Shown here: one piece after another, positions 18,701-27,126 of the stretch
Position numbering within the stretch: the stretch's first letter is position 1
Layout: every line of letters begins with the position of its first letter
Assembly (NCBI RefSeq): GCF_034932065.1
Contig: NZ_JAYGHP010000018.1
Coordinates: 1-63,732, forward strand
Direction of reading: 5' to 3'
From: Crocosphaera sp. UHCC 0190
GTDB taxonomy: Bacteria > Cyanobacteriota > Cyanobacteriia > Cyanobacteriales > Microcystaceae
Length of the DNA stretch: 63,732 nucleotides
Translations under genes and position numbers: made by a program
Notes under the pieces: model-generated
Told to the model about the DNA's origin: nothing
The model's input: the letters and a program-made list of their open reading frames with translations, nothing else
Databases searched by the model: none

Positions 18701-19957
18701 TTCTAAACCGGAAGCTTCACTCTCGTAACCGGATGCACTATGAATGAGAATCGGGTGATTTTCTTCCCCATAAAAGAATTTACTAGCAAACCGTTCGGGG
18801 TGGGCAACTGTGGCACTAGCAGCGATTTTTGTTAAGGGGTTTCCGCTTAAGTTTTCTAGGCGTTGAATGAGGTGGTGAATATGTGCGCCGTAGAGGGAAT
18901 GATAGAGGTGAACTTCATCAAATAGGACTCCACTTAAACGGGTTAAATACTTCTCAAAATCTGGTTTAGGATTGAGATAGATTCTATCAAGAGATTCGGC
19001 AGTTGTTACTAAGAGATGGGGTTGATATTTTGCATGGTCATTTTTAGCAAGGGAGACGTTAAAAATAGCTCCACACAAATCATTATTACATTGAAGACTA
19101 GGAACTGAGTTTCGTTTTTTCTGATAAATTAAATCCCCTTGGTTACAAACAGGACAGCATTCATCTTGTAATACTTTAAAGCGAGTTTTATCTGCAAATA
19201 TCTGTTGATTTTCTAGGGTGTATTTAGTTTCTGAGGCTATTCCTGAAAATTGAAAGCCAATAATAATCCTTTGATTTGCTTTTTTTGAACGACTTAAAAG
19301 TTCTAATTGACCACTGGCTAATTGATTTTGTTCAGCTTGATAAACGTAGCGAAAAATTCTTGAGAGTTGGTCTTTTAATAAGGCAACACGGGGATAAAGT
19401 AAAATAAAACGAGGGGCAATTTCTGGATTAAGTTGTATTTGTCGAGCAATTTCATAGATAAGCGGTAATAAGAAAACTTCGGTTTTACCTGACCCTGTAG
19501 GCGCAACAATAACTAATCCTTTTTTATGATGAATCGCTTGTAAAGTTTGACTCCATCCGTCTATTTGAAATTGGGAAAAGTTGTTAATAGGTTTTGGTAA
19601 ATTTGCGGCGACATTGGCAATAGAACGAGTTTCTCCTGTTAAAGTGTTGACATTAATATTTCTAATGGGTCGTTGACGCAGTAACACTTCAGCCCTTATT
19701 CTTCCTATTAGGTTTCGTCCGTCTTTATCCGCTTGAAATCGCTGCTTGATTTGTGAGAGCATACGAGCCGTTTCTATGGCTTTAGGGAGGGATAAGTTAG
19801 GGGATAGGTTAACAAATTCATCGGGATGTTCTGAGAGAATTTGTTGTATATCAGCCGAATAATTATCCCAGATTTCTTGAGGTGACTGGACTGAATTTTG
19901 TTGGTTTAATTCAGTAAATAGTTGGTTGAGTAGCGTGTTAAGAGATTCCCAAGTCAT
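15761..19957 (-). CDS. dpdJ: DpdJ-like DEAD/DEAH helicase with DUF1998 region
   Basis: 1398 residues. SF2 helicase motifs: APTGSGKTE at ~152-160, DEVH at ~347-350, SAT in AASATVAHPERFA, VVATPSLDVGVDD (motif V) and FIQRRGRAGRAA (motif VI). A zinc-ribbon-like set (CPVC at 268-271, C290, C295) sits inside the first helicase domain. The C-terminal third contains HTASHLLQKAIASISGV and WERYEGGSGISEVFIDTL, typical of the DUF1998 region, and ends with a Cys cluster (CPACLHTNNC). This architecture fits DpdJ of 7-deazaguanine restriction systems and is also related to DISARM DrmA-type helicases. Last gene of the minus-strand operon starting at 23506. A 13-residue tandem repeat lies in the linker. Confidence 0.75.
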   Translation of the reverse strand: MTWESLNTLLNQLFTELNQQNSVQSPQEIWDNYSADIQQILSEHPDEFVNLSPNLSLPKAIETARMLSQIKQRFQADKDGRNLIGRIRAEVLLRQRPIRNINVNTLTGETRSIANVAANLPKPINNFSQFQIDGWSQTLQAIHHKKGLVIVAPTGSGKTEVFLLPLIYEIARQIQLNPEIAPRFILLYPRVALLKDQLSRIFRYVYQAEQNQLASGQLELLSRSKKANQRIIIGFQFSGIASETKYTLENQQIFADKTRFKVLQDECCPVCNQGDLIYQKKRNSVPSLQCNNDLCGAIFNVSLAKNDHAKYQPHLLVTTAESLDRIYLNPKPDFEKYLTRLSGVLFDEVHLYHSLYGAHIHHLIQRLENLSGNPLTKIAASATVAHPERFASKFFYGEENHPILIHSASGYESEASGLEVLYFLQSPEEANRVGAAPTLIQSAMAMGHGLFVDRPHDQGDRGIIFTESLDIANRLSAQIQDAEQRLNLWQFRSILDNIEFQEQSCPQTNPLNCFSHYLEGECWRGILGGANCTQPIPGFRENALNISYVSSQQKTSYWEGDIVVATPSLDVGVDDNRIIATFHYRPPRNVFSFIQRRGRAGRAANTVAYTLLIVANSASDHFYFFRRHRLVHGSYELPLNPKNPVLKAMHERIAYERARMGYHVQRCGKIPPAILDWIWEKLEESPIIKQHYHQWLQEHRQDSKREEKLRKWITEQKERFEAYLNLRWTLQEIENEAPDTLTEPVKETFKLIQQYLDGQTNINSESQSLTNSTNINSESQSLTNSTNINSESQSLTNSTNINSESQSLTNSTNINSEHQSLTNSTNLREEINRKLRNIYQELGLLVFDEEDRESREELSRLQRDILELWNQLQEKVEFGICFEQADGLYNFFHTLERFREPKNRLWILKSAPDVIKTVLQALFYLRLSDNLHQSNNLYESNNLHQSNIDFFIPDAYFNEVKPIIVAVRTRNRTNLKQEDTTKLSTLLIPYRTAYRYHSHPYLSVIETEHDPQWANVQWGEGGVVGVKLLGEGVHLTGESSEFRPEKLYVKALKGDNQGKQVVKICPECCTIYSESRRRRCHDVPLRAVRLYAEANLERTYRYKPESVQTISRTLNWVSELESQITVHGSIARVENKFYDQQKNEYFTPRGSQPWQFEARYVDSQGHPEPVRYGLKTTGITWNLAEIIDNLLQDESLKSQIERVEIEETHKTFDQRLILHTASHLLQKAIASISGVSEEVLEYCFDETTAEVIVWERYEGGSGISEVFIDTLRTNPKEVYRELLASVLCPVNLAERRDWSTPDELRNELITTWNLHDDASGSFIDLIVREASAERNTANLAQNSPTEDSEEVQITLQCQRLDGCPACLHTNNCTERFEQPLVVSHLVAEALMSGLGHLL
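17481..17675. repeat. Five 39-bp tandem repeats inside the dpdJ-like gene
   Basis: Period exactly 39 bp, starting at 17481, 17520, 17559, 17598 and 17637; in frame, encoding NINSESQSLTNST per unit. Located between the helicase core and the C-terminal region. Only the first DNA copy differs (gat instead of gac region). Confidence 0.9.
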
Positions 19958-20010
19958 TGTGAGCTTTTAAAATTAATAAATAACTAAAATTAAGTTTTAG
20001 AGAAATTAGA

Positions 20011-21030
20011 TTAGGGATATCTTAACTGAACACCTTTGCCATTATTAGGAGTTTTACAATCCCAACGGAGGTCACAAATATCACAATCTTTTTCACTAAT
20101 ATTTCCCGAAGTAGCTGGATTCCATTGATCATTAAGACGTGCTTGTTCAATTTGTAATACAGTTTGTGCAAATTCATTAACAGCATCATCAATTTCATGA
20201 GGAGTAATACTAACTTCTAGGAGAGCATTTTTTGGACGTTGAGAAGGACAAGTTAATCCATCAAGTTCATTCAAAAAATATAAAATGGCTTTTTTCGGTA
20301 AAACACCATGTTTTAGTTCATAAAGTTTGGCATAAACCCGCATTTGAAATTCATAATTTACTAAGTCTTTGGGATTAACATCTAATAAACTACTGCCTTT
20401 GTAATCCCACATTTCGCAATCAGCAGGATTAGCTTGTAGATTTTCTGAATCAACAAGAAGATCTACAACTCCATGAAGGATATGATTAGTACGATCTGCT
20501 TGTAATCTATGTTCTGTATCTTTAACTCTTGGATAAAGTGTCAGTCCTTCAAGAGCATTAAAATATTGAAGTAGCCGTACTGCTTTTACTCGCATATCTT
20601 GAGTTATAGCCCTAATACCTTGACTTTTTAATCCATTTTCAACTTCAATAAAATACTGGATAATTTCACTTGGAGGTGTTGGGGTTGTTGTCTTTGCTCC
20701 TTCTGCTTGTTTAAGATCATCAAAATATTCCTCAATTTCTTGATCACTTATAATGTTTCCATTATCTGGTAAGGAGCCTTTTGTTGAAGGCTCTATCTTA
20801 CCATGAAAATGAGTATGACAACGATCTAAAACTTGATGAAGAATTGTACCAAAATAAGCCTGAGTCTGATAAGCAGGTGCATATTTATGGACATTAAAAG
20901 TCCCGTATTGACGAGGGCAACGTCTAAATGAGACGATATCTTGAGTGACACTGTAACGCCGTTTTATATTCGGTGTATTAAGTGAAGGAATTGAAACAGC
21001 TTGAAAAGGCTTTCTTTTATTTATGGCCAT
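20011..21030 (-). CDS. PD-(D/E)XK nuclease, Cas4/RecB-like with Fe-S-type cysteines
   Basis: 339 residues. FRRCPRQYGTF (~30-40) gives the first Cys; GVVDLLVDSENLQ and CEMWDYKGSS (~196-226) provide the Asp and the D-x-K of the nuclease core; KDCDICDLRWDCK near the C-terminus provides three more Cys. This is the arrangement of Cas4/AddB-type nucleases that hold a 4Fe-4S cluster. Starts 11 bp after the UvrD-like gene, so the two are probably co-translated and may act as an AddAB-like helicase-nuclease pair within the Dpd locus. Confidence 0.75.
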   Translation of the reverse strand: MAINKRKPFQAVSIPSLNTPNIKRRYSVTQDIVSFRRCPRQYGTFNVHKYAPAYQTQAYFGTILHQVLDRCHTHFHGKIEPSTKGSLPDNGNIISDQEIEEYFDDLKQAEGAKTTTPTPPSEIIQYFIEVENGLKSQGIRAITQDMRVKAVRLLQYFNALEGLTLYPRVKDTEHRLQADRTNHILHGVVDLLVDSENLQANPADCEMWDYKGSSLLDVNPKDLVNYEFQMRVYAKLYELKHGVLPKKAILYFLNELDGLTCPSQRPKNALLEVSITPHEIDDAVNEFAQTVLQIEQARLNDQWNPATSGNISEKDCDICDLRWDCKTPNNGKGVQLRYP

Positions 21031-21041
21031 AATTTTCCCCT

Positions 21042-23252
21042 TTATGTAATAAGAGCCTCTGTATTTCGTTTAAATTCTGAATGATCTCGATTAGGAACAG
21101 CTATATGATCTTTAATTTGCTCCTTTGTTCCAATTAAAATTAGACCATACTGTGCGCGAGAATAAGCTACATAAAGCAAGCGAATATCATCTTCTATAGC
21201 CAATTCTTTAGGAGTTCTAGTAACTCTTTGATAAAGGTTCTGTCTAAATGGGTCTAAAGTTTCTTCTAGCATTTGTGCTGATCCAACCTTTCCTTCTTGA
21301 CCTAGCTTAGTAACAACAAACACAAAAGGAAACTCTAAACCTTTTGATTGATGAATTGTCATAATAGGCAAAGAACCTTGAGGAACAATAACTTCCTCGT
21401 CTTCATCATCATCAATTCCTGCTTCAATTAAATAGCTGACAAACATATTGTAAAAACGGTTGAGAAAACTTGAATCAATTCCAGTCCCATCATTACTAGC
21501 TATTAAAGAATCTAAGTTAAAACTGTTATATCCTTCAAATAAACGAGTAACTTTAGAAAGACGTAAATTTCTTACAGGGTCTTGTCTCCATGTCAAAAAA
21601 GGTTCTTGTGCAAGAATCCGATAGATAATTTCTAGTAAATTCAGCTTTAGAAAGCTCCCTGATTTTTCTTGACAAAGCCTCAGTAGATTAGTATTACTAT
21701 GATTTAAGTAGTTATCTAGTGAATTAGTCGAGATACTAGGGTTATTTCTGACATTATCAAGACTTCTAAACCATTGTTGAATAGGTGTAACCCAAGATAA
21801 AGTTCTTCCCTGTGGATCTCTTCTTGATTCAAAACTATGATTTTGGTCAATCACCTGAACCAGTGAGGCAAGTAAACACTGAACTTCTTCACTGTCCATA
21901 AAAGACTTAGAACGAGGATTATAAATAGGAATTCCTAAATTCTGAAATGCTTGAATATATTTACCTGCATTATTAGGTGAATCTTTGGCACTTCGTAATA
22001 ATAAAACACATTGACTAAGATCAGAGATAATTCCATCAGCTATCAAATGATTATTGATAAAGTTACCAACAGCATTAGCTAAATCTCCTACTTTTTTTGT
22101 TTGAATCCAAGAAACAGCAGGATAATTACCAGAAATAGATGAAGCTGCAATAACTGGTTGTTTGTTCGGCGCACGAACTCCTGAAACATTCATTTCTGGA
22201 AATGAAGTAATATATTGATTGAAAAAGTTAACAATATCAGGATGAGAACGGTAGTTGTTTTCTAACTGAATTTGATGAGGAGTTTGATTAAATATCCCTT
22301 GACAGGCTTTATCAAAATTAACCATGCAAGTTACATTACCACCGCGAAAGCGATATAGAGCTTGATCATCATCTCCCACAACTGTAATATTATGTGGTGA
22401 TTGACCTGCAAGAGCTAGATATATTCGTTCTTGAATTGGGTTAGTATCTTGATATTCATCAACCAATACATATTTTAATGGAGGATTTTGGTCATCTCCC
22501 TGTAAGAATTGTTGACTAGCAGTAGAATTAAGAAACTCAAGAAAGTAAGCCTGAAGATGTGCAAAATCGCAACGATAATTGTCTTTTAATGCTTTAGAAT
22601 ATTTTTGATACAATTCGGCTAAAGTAGCCCAATGTCCACCTGCATTAAGCATTTTATCTATATCAACATAATCTTCTACTATGTGATTAAAAAGTGTAAT
22701 TCCTGCTTTAGCTCGTTTCCATTTATTAGGTGGGTAGTTTTGATTACGCCAATCGTTTACAGCATAATCAAAATGTTCCCAAAAACCTAAATCTGAAATA
22801 TCTGAAATATCAGCATAACGATAAGTAAATAAATCTTGTTCAACTTGATCTAAAAGACGAACATTTTGGTAATTTGGATAGCGATATTCTTGGAGAATAT
22901 CATTACATAGGCTATGTAGTGTTCCTATTCTAATATCCGCTATATCAACATCTTTGAGGCTAGAATCTGTGTTTTGTAAGGCTGTGAGATATGTTGCTAA
23001 ACGATCTTCAAGGTTTCTTGCTGCTTTGTCTGTAAAAGTTGTTAGAAAAATTGATTTGGGCTTAATACCATCTACACAAAGTAACTTTAAGGTTCGTGTT
23101 ACCAATACCTCGCTTTTACCAGAGCCAGGGCCAGCTAAAAGCCACAATTGACCATCTCTATATTCTACTGCTTCTTTTTGCTTATCGTCTAAGTCATAGC
23201 CTCGTGCAGTAGGTTGAGCGAGACACCTATGAAAAGTCTGAATATCTATCAT
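21042..23252 (-). CDS. UvrD/Rep-type superfamily 1 helicase
   Basis: 736 residues. Walker A AGPGSGKSE at ~40-48, VLVDEYQDTNPIQE (motif II), VVGDDDQALYRFRGG (motif III), LENNYRSHPDIV (motif IV), MTIHQSKGLEFPFVFVV (motif V) and YVAYSRAQYGLIL (motif VI) are all intact. Unwinds DNA 3'-5' by family knowledge. Its ATG overlaps the stop of the upstream RHH gene (TAATG), and the Cas4-like nuclease follows 11 bp downstream. UvrD-like genes are not part of the core dpdA-K list I know, so it is an addition or replacement here. Confidence 0.85.
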   Translation of the reverse strand: MIDIQTFHRCLAQPTARGYDLDDKQKEAVEYRDGQLWLLAGPGSGKSEVLVTRTLKLLCVDGIKPKSIFLTTFTDKAARNLEDRLATYLTALQNTDSSLKDVDIADIRIGTLHSLCNDILQEYRYPNYQNVRLLDQVEQDLFTYRYADISDISDLGFWEHFDYAVNDWRNQNYPPNKWKRAKAGITLFNHIVEDYVDIDKMLNAGGHWATLAELYQKYSKALKDNYRCDFAHLQAYFLEFLNSTASQQFLQGDDQNPPLKYVLVDEYQDTNPIQERIYLALAGQSPHNITVVGDDDQALYRFRGGNVTCMVNFDKACQGIFNQTPHQIQLENNYRSHPDIVNFFNQYITSFPEMNVSGVRAPNKQPVIAASSISGNYPAVSWIQTKKVGDLANAVGNFINNHLIADGIISDLSQCVLLLRSAKDSPNNAGKYIQAFQNLGIPIYNPRSKSFMDSEEVQCLLASLVQVIDQNHSFESRRDPQGRTLSWVTPIQQWFRSLDNVRNNPSISTNSLDNYLNHSNTNLLRLCQEKSGSFLKLNLLEIIYRILAQEPFLTWRQDPVRNLRLSKVTRLFEGYNSFNLDSLIASNDGTGIDSSFLNRFYNMFVSYLIEAGIDDDEDEEVIVPQGSLPIMTIHQSKGLEFPFVFVVTKLGQEGKVGSAQMLEETLDPFRQNLYQRVTRTPKELAIEDDIRLLYVAYSRAQYGLILIGTKEQIKDHIAVPNRDHSEFKRNTEALIT

Positions 23253-23506
23253 TATCTTGTATTCTCGCTACTGTCACCTGTCCGTTTCCCCATTCTCGAA
23301 CGAGAATCTTGGCGATTTCTTAATAACTCATCAAGAAGCTTCGTCTGCTCATCAGGGTTATGCCAATCTCGGATAAAACGTCTAACAGCCACGCTCACTA
23401 AGTCTTGCATCGTCGGTGCAGCCGAAAAATGCTGGCTCTCCAATGAAAGCTTGATTTCATGCAGAGTTTGGTAAAGCTCGGTAGGAACTCGAATGGTAGA
23501 GGCCAA
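23252..23506 (-). CDS. Small RHH-like protein, first gene of the helicase operon
   Basis: 84 residues. STIRVPTELYQTLHEIKLSL followed by a helical segment (QDLVSVAVRRFIRDW) resembles ribbon-helix-helix regulators. The stop overlaps the helicase start, indicating coupling. It may regulate the divergent promoters between it and the dpdB-like gene. Confidence 0.6.
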   Translation of the reverse strand: MASTIRVPTELYQTLHEIKLSLESQHFSAAPTMQDLVSVAVRRFIRDWHNPDEQTKLLDELLRNRQDSRSRMGKRTGDSSENTR

Positions 23507-23548
23507 AATTAAAATATTTAATCGAAGACATTAGCAATTTTAATCTTC

Positions 23549-23577
23549 TTGACCTCATACTTGCTACCATGTATACA
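23549..23577 (+). promoter_or_regulatory. Candidate sigma-70 promoter of the dpdB-like gene
   Basis: TTGACC at 23549-23554, 17-bp spacer, TATACA at 23572-23577, ~45 bp before the ATG at 23623. The -10 lies in the palindrome CATGTATACATG (23570-23581), a possible operator. Confidence 0.5.
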
Positions 23578-23622
23578 TGACGACAAGCTTGCCTCACTAA
23601 ACAATTACTTTGACCATTAAAT

Positions 23623-24711
23623 ATGGAACTTGTTCTTAATGCCGTTTCCGTGCGTCGTAGTCCTCAAGATGAACATTTAAGCTATCTTGGGAGCTTATTT
23701 TTCGGAGATATTGCCCGATTAATCGATGATAACCGTTTATATGTTCCTAATCAGCCTGATTTACCCGATTTTGCCCAACGTAAACTTAACAAAGCACGGG
23801 TCAAACAAATTGCCCTTTATATTCTGGAAAACTATCAAATAGGAACCATATTTTTCCCGCCTATTTGTGTTAACGTTCAACCCAAACCGAAGTATGAAGA
23901 AGGCAAACTTTTCTTGCCTTATTATTCGGTTAGTTTACGGTTAACCGATGGACAACATCGCTGTTTTGGGATTCATCAAGCTTTACAAGAGATTCAACAA
24001 AAAGATTCAATAGAATTTAAAATTTTATCTCAATTAGAAATCGGGGTACTTTTGTATGCAGGATTACCCTTAGAAGAAGAACGTCAAGCATTTCGTGACC
24101 AAAACTTATTAGTTCAACGTCCTAGTGTTTCCCTCTCTCACTATTTCGATAAACGTTCTCTGGCAGTTTTAATTGCTAAGAATTTATTAGAAACCGTACC
24201 CCAATTTATTGACAATATTGAAGTAGTAGAAACGGGGTTAGGCATTCATAATCCTAAATTAATGACCCTTTCTACATTAGTGACAGCAACTAAATATATG
24301 TTTCCTAATCTAAAATCCCAGAAAAAATTAGAGGACAAAAATAATTGGGCGAGAAGTTTTTGGATAACATCGGCTAATATTTTTGATGATAATCCTTGGC
24401 GAGTCATGAGTAAAGAAGAACGAAGTCAACAAAGACAAGAAACCTTATTAGTTAGTGCGGTTATTTTACAAGCATTAGGAATGTTAGCTCATGATTTGTA
24501 TCAAGAAAATGTAGCAGCAGAAGACTTAGAAAAGTGGTTAAACAACTTAAAAAAAATTGATTGGAGAAGAAATGATAAATTTTGGTTACAACGAGGAGTG
24601 ACACAGATAGGAGCAACGGAAGATCCGATTATTTCTAATACAAAAACTACTGTTAAAGCCTGTCATAAAGTCCTTCGAGAATTTATGGGAATCACTGAGG
24701 TAATATTCTAA
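23623..24711 (+). CDS. dpdB: DpdB-like DGQHR-domain protein
   Basis: 362 residues. RLTDGQHRCFGIHQAL at ~106-121 is the hallmark DGQHR motif of the DndB/DpdB ParB-like family; VQRPSVSLSHYFDKRSLAV follows in the usual place. In Dpd systems DpdB is an ATPase needed together with DpdA for base insertion. Here it is transcribed away from all other dpd genes, with its own promoter. DndB of phosphorothioation systems is a relative, but no dndACDE genes are near, so DpdB fits best. Confidence 0.75.
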   Translation: MELVLNAVSVRRSPQDEHLSYLGSLFFGDIARLIDDNRLYVPNQPDLPDFAQRKLNKARVKQIALYILENYQIGTIFFPPICVNVQPKPKYEEGKLFLPYYSVSLRLTDGQHRCFGIHQALQEIQQKDSIEFKILSQLEIGVLLYAGLPLEEERQAFRDQNLLVQRPSVSLSHYFDKRSLAVLIAKNLLETVPQFIDNIEVVETGLGIHNPKLMTLSTLVTATKYMFPNLKSQKKLEDKNNWARSFWITSANIFDDNPWRVMSKEERSQQRQETLLVSAVILQALGMLAHDLYQENVAAEDLEKWLNNLKKIDWRRNDKFWLQRGVTQIGATEDPIISNTKTTVKACHKVLREFMGITEVIF

Positions 24712-25108
24712 TTTTTACAAAATATTCTTAAATAGTTAGAGTCAAAATAAACTACTTTTGCCTGTTATCTCTTGCTTGTTGCCTATCAAAAATAGCTAAT
24801 TTAAAACAAGGTGCAAGATTAGAGTTTATACTAAATTCCTAAGCTGTTAAGCATCTAAATTGATTTGTGGAGACAAGGGAACAGGGAACCGTAAGGGTTA
24901 TCAGCTTTTTTAGCTAATTAGAGAATACCCAGTTAAATTGCGTCTTGGCTTATTTTTACACCTACTTTTATATGTATTATATTGAACATCAAAATTAGAA
25001 TTATTAGCCAATCATAAAAGTTATATTTTTGGGTTATAAAACGCTATTTTGCCTAAAATTTTAATCATTAAATATTAAATGATTAATTTTCAATGAAACC
25101 ACTAAAAA
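24712..25108. other. Intergenic region without recognisable gene
   Basis: AT-rich, no supported frame on either strand, no clear repeat. It holds the converging 3' ends of the dpdB-like and HNH genes. Confidence 0.5.
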
Positions 25109-25534
25109 TTAATCAATAGGGGGATGCCAACCACTACTTACCCAACGTCTCCGCGCGCTGACAATCACAGCATGATTCATGCGTAAAGTAACGACTGTTC
25201 CCCGTCCAATAGCAGTTAAACCTTCTACTTTTGTCCCATCAGCACTCCAGGAAAAGTGGTCTTTCCATTGTTGTTGACGAGGGTTAAATAAAGGGATCTT
25301 TTCTCCTGTCAATGGGTCTATTGCCGTTGTATTTTTCCCTTTATATTCATTACAAGTACGACAAGCTAAACACACATTTTCAAAACTGTTATCTCCTCCA
25401 GTTGAACGAGGAAGAATGTGGTCTATTGTCATGGGAATGCCACTATTAGCTTCACTGGTTAAACAATAACAGCATCGCCGTTTGTCAGTGGTTTCAATTT
25501 TCTTTCGTAAAGCTTCAGACAAATAGGTTGTCAT
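25109..25534 (-). CDS. HNH endonuclease (IDH type)
   Basis: 141 residues. RCCYCLTSE and CLACRTCNEYKG are the paired zinc Cys motifs around TIDHILPRSTGGDNSFENV, the HNH core with DH and N. After the nuclease core the protein contains FNPRQQQWKDHFSWSADGTK, a common extension in cyanobacterial HNH proteins. It lies between dpdB- and dpdI-like genes and may be cargo or an auxiliary effector. Confidence 0.85.
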   Translation of the reverse strand: MTTYLSEALRKKIETTDKRRCCYCLTSEANSGIPMTIDHILPRSTGGDNSFENVCLACRTCNEYKGKNTTAIDPLTGEKIPLFNPRQQQWKDHFSWSADGTKVEGLTAIGRGTVVTLRMNHAVIVSARRRWVSSGWHPPID

Positions 25535-25704
25535 AAATTAATGGGGCAATTATCTCATAATAGAATAACAAAAATAGAAGAATAGATTAGAAGCATCTAA
25601 ATTTTGCACTTTGACTGTTTTTGAATGGTTGAAAACCTTATCTATCTTAATTTTCGGTTATGCTCTTATACAAATGGGATGCTTTCAATAGATGAAGGTT
25701 TTTT

Positions 25705-26139
25705 TTAAGAATTGATAGAGAAACGTTCACCCCGCCATCTTAATAACACAGTAGCTTGGGCTTTTTTTAACATAAATAAGTCTGCTTCATAGCGTAATTT
25801 TTCCAGTTCAAAATATTCATTTTGGGTTAATTCTTCTTCTTGATTTTTCTCTAGAAGTTGGTTGTAGCGTTCCATATTTGCTGAAGATTGATGACTTTGA
25901 GCTATCTGCCATAGGGTATCATTATCTAAGCGATCTAAACGGGCTAAATCCGTTTGAAATTCTTCGGGTGCATCTGTCCAGTCAGGGGGACTACCAACGG
26001 TTAACGCATGAACCATAATATCTTCTAGGGAACGTCCTACTGCTTGCGCGGTATTAACCAAACGTTGATAGAGAGGGTCAGGAATTTGCAGGGTAACAGA
26101 AGCATCTTTCATTGGAAGTAAATTATTAGTAGTCAACAT
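25705..26139 (-). CDS. RHH-like protein paired with the HNH gene
   Basis: 144 residues. VTLQIPDPLYQRLVNTAQAV, then GRSLEDIMVHALTVG, is a ribbon-helix-helix-like N-terminus; the rest is a charged helical region (LLEKNQEEELTQNEYFELEK). Upstream of the HNH gene on the same strand, 170 bp apart. Such RHH-plus-HNH pairs look like small independent modules. An alternative start 27 bp inside (MKDASVTL) is possible. Confidence 0.55.
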   Translation of the reverse strand: MLTTNNLLPMKDASVTLQIPDPLYQRLVNTAQAVGRSLEDIMVHALTVGSPPDWTDAPEEFQTDLARLDRLDNDTLWQIAQSHQSSANMERYNQLLEKNQEEELTQNEYFELEKLRYEADLFMLKKAQATVLLRWRGERFSINS

Positions 26140-26150
26140 ATTTTATCAAT

Positions 26151-26858
26151 TTAACTCAAATGGATTCGTAATGTATGAGAAAGACGATGCTCTTTGATCC
26201 ACGCTTCTACAGTGGGAGTTAATAGGTTGAAAGATGCTCCTGTATTACTTCCTGCTGCTTTAAGAAACTTTAAGACTTCATCAGGAACATTTTCAGCATT
26301 TAATGTATTCCAAGTATCATTTAATTGTTGAATTAAGTTTTCAATGTGGTCAAATCTTTCTTGATATTTTGGAAATTCCTCTGAGGATATCTGTATTTCT
26401 AACTGCCGAATTCTTTGAATGGTTGGTTTAAACTGATCAATTTGATCTAAAATATTCAAGAATTCAGAGTTGGTACTAGGAAGTTTTCGTTTTAGATAGT
26501 TTTTCCAAATTTCTAATAGTTGTGTTTCAATGGTAGAAGTTAATTTGTTAATACTAGATTGAAATTTAGAACGATTAAAGTTTTGATTATCTATTATCCA
26601 TTCAGGATTTTCTTGATAGTGCTTTACGGTTAATTGAACTAAGTTCAACAGATTCTCAACCAGTGGGGCAAAATCTACTGAAATTAATCCTTTGCTACGA
26701 AATAAACGTAAGGGTTCAAGGACTTTAATCACTTGTTGGTAGTATTCAGTAATTTGTTCCTGTCTTGACTTAAATCCTTGTTGATTATTCGCATATTTTT
26801 GTAGTTCAATTTTTCTTTGAGATAACTCAATTAGTTGTTTAGATTTTTCTAGTAACAT
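26151..26858 (-). CDS. dpdI: DpdI-like helical protein
   Basis: 235 residues, almost entirely helical and coiled-coil-like (KSKQLIELSQRKIELQKY, QLEIQISSEEFPKYQERFD). No catalytic motif is visible. The name rests on gene order (E-F-G-H-I) and size, not on a sequence signature. A GGTCAAAA leader with GAGAGG precedes the ATG. Confidence 0.5.
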   Translation of the reverse strand: MLLEKSKQLIELSQRKIELQKYANNQQGFKSRQEQITEYYQQVIKVLEPLRLFRSKGLISVDFAPLVENLLNLVQLTVKHYQENPEWIIDNQNFNRSKFQSSINKLTSTIETQLLEIWKNYLKRKLPSTNSEFLNILDQIDQFKPTIQRIRQLEIQISSEEFPKYQERFDHIENLIQQLNDTWNTLNAENVPDEVLKFLKAAGSNTGASFNLLTPTVEAWIKEHRLSHTLRIHLS

Positions 26859-27126
26859 GGTTTTGACCTCTCAGTTTAATAATTGATGGTTTGCGTTAAC
26901 TAATGGGTTGTTTAGCTTGGTTAATTTTAGTTGATGTAAGGTAATAAAACAATAAGACCTTGGACAAAAATCAACGTTACAGTTGAGAAAGACATGGAAC
27001 AGGATTAGGGTTACTCTGTGCTTAGAATTATTTACCCAGTTGACTTTATTTATGTCCCACTACTTAGTAAAAGTCTAAACCTTAATGCGTAGTGTTATAG
27101 AATAGCTAGGAATTAATAATTGATTC

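Noticed and set aside
23623-24711. DndB of a phosphorothioation system
   Set aside because: The DGQHR motif is shared, but dndA/C/D/E and sspB-D-type genes are absent and Dpd genes surround it.
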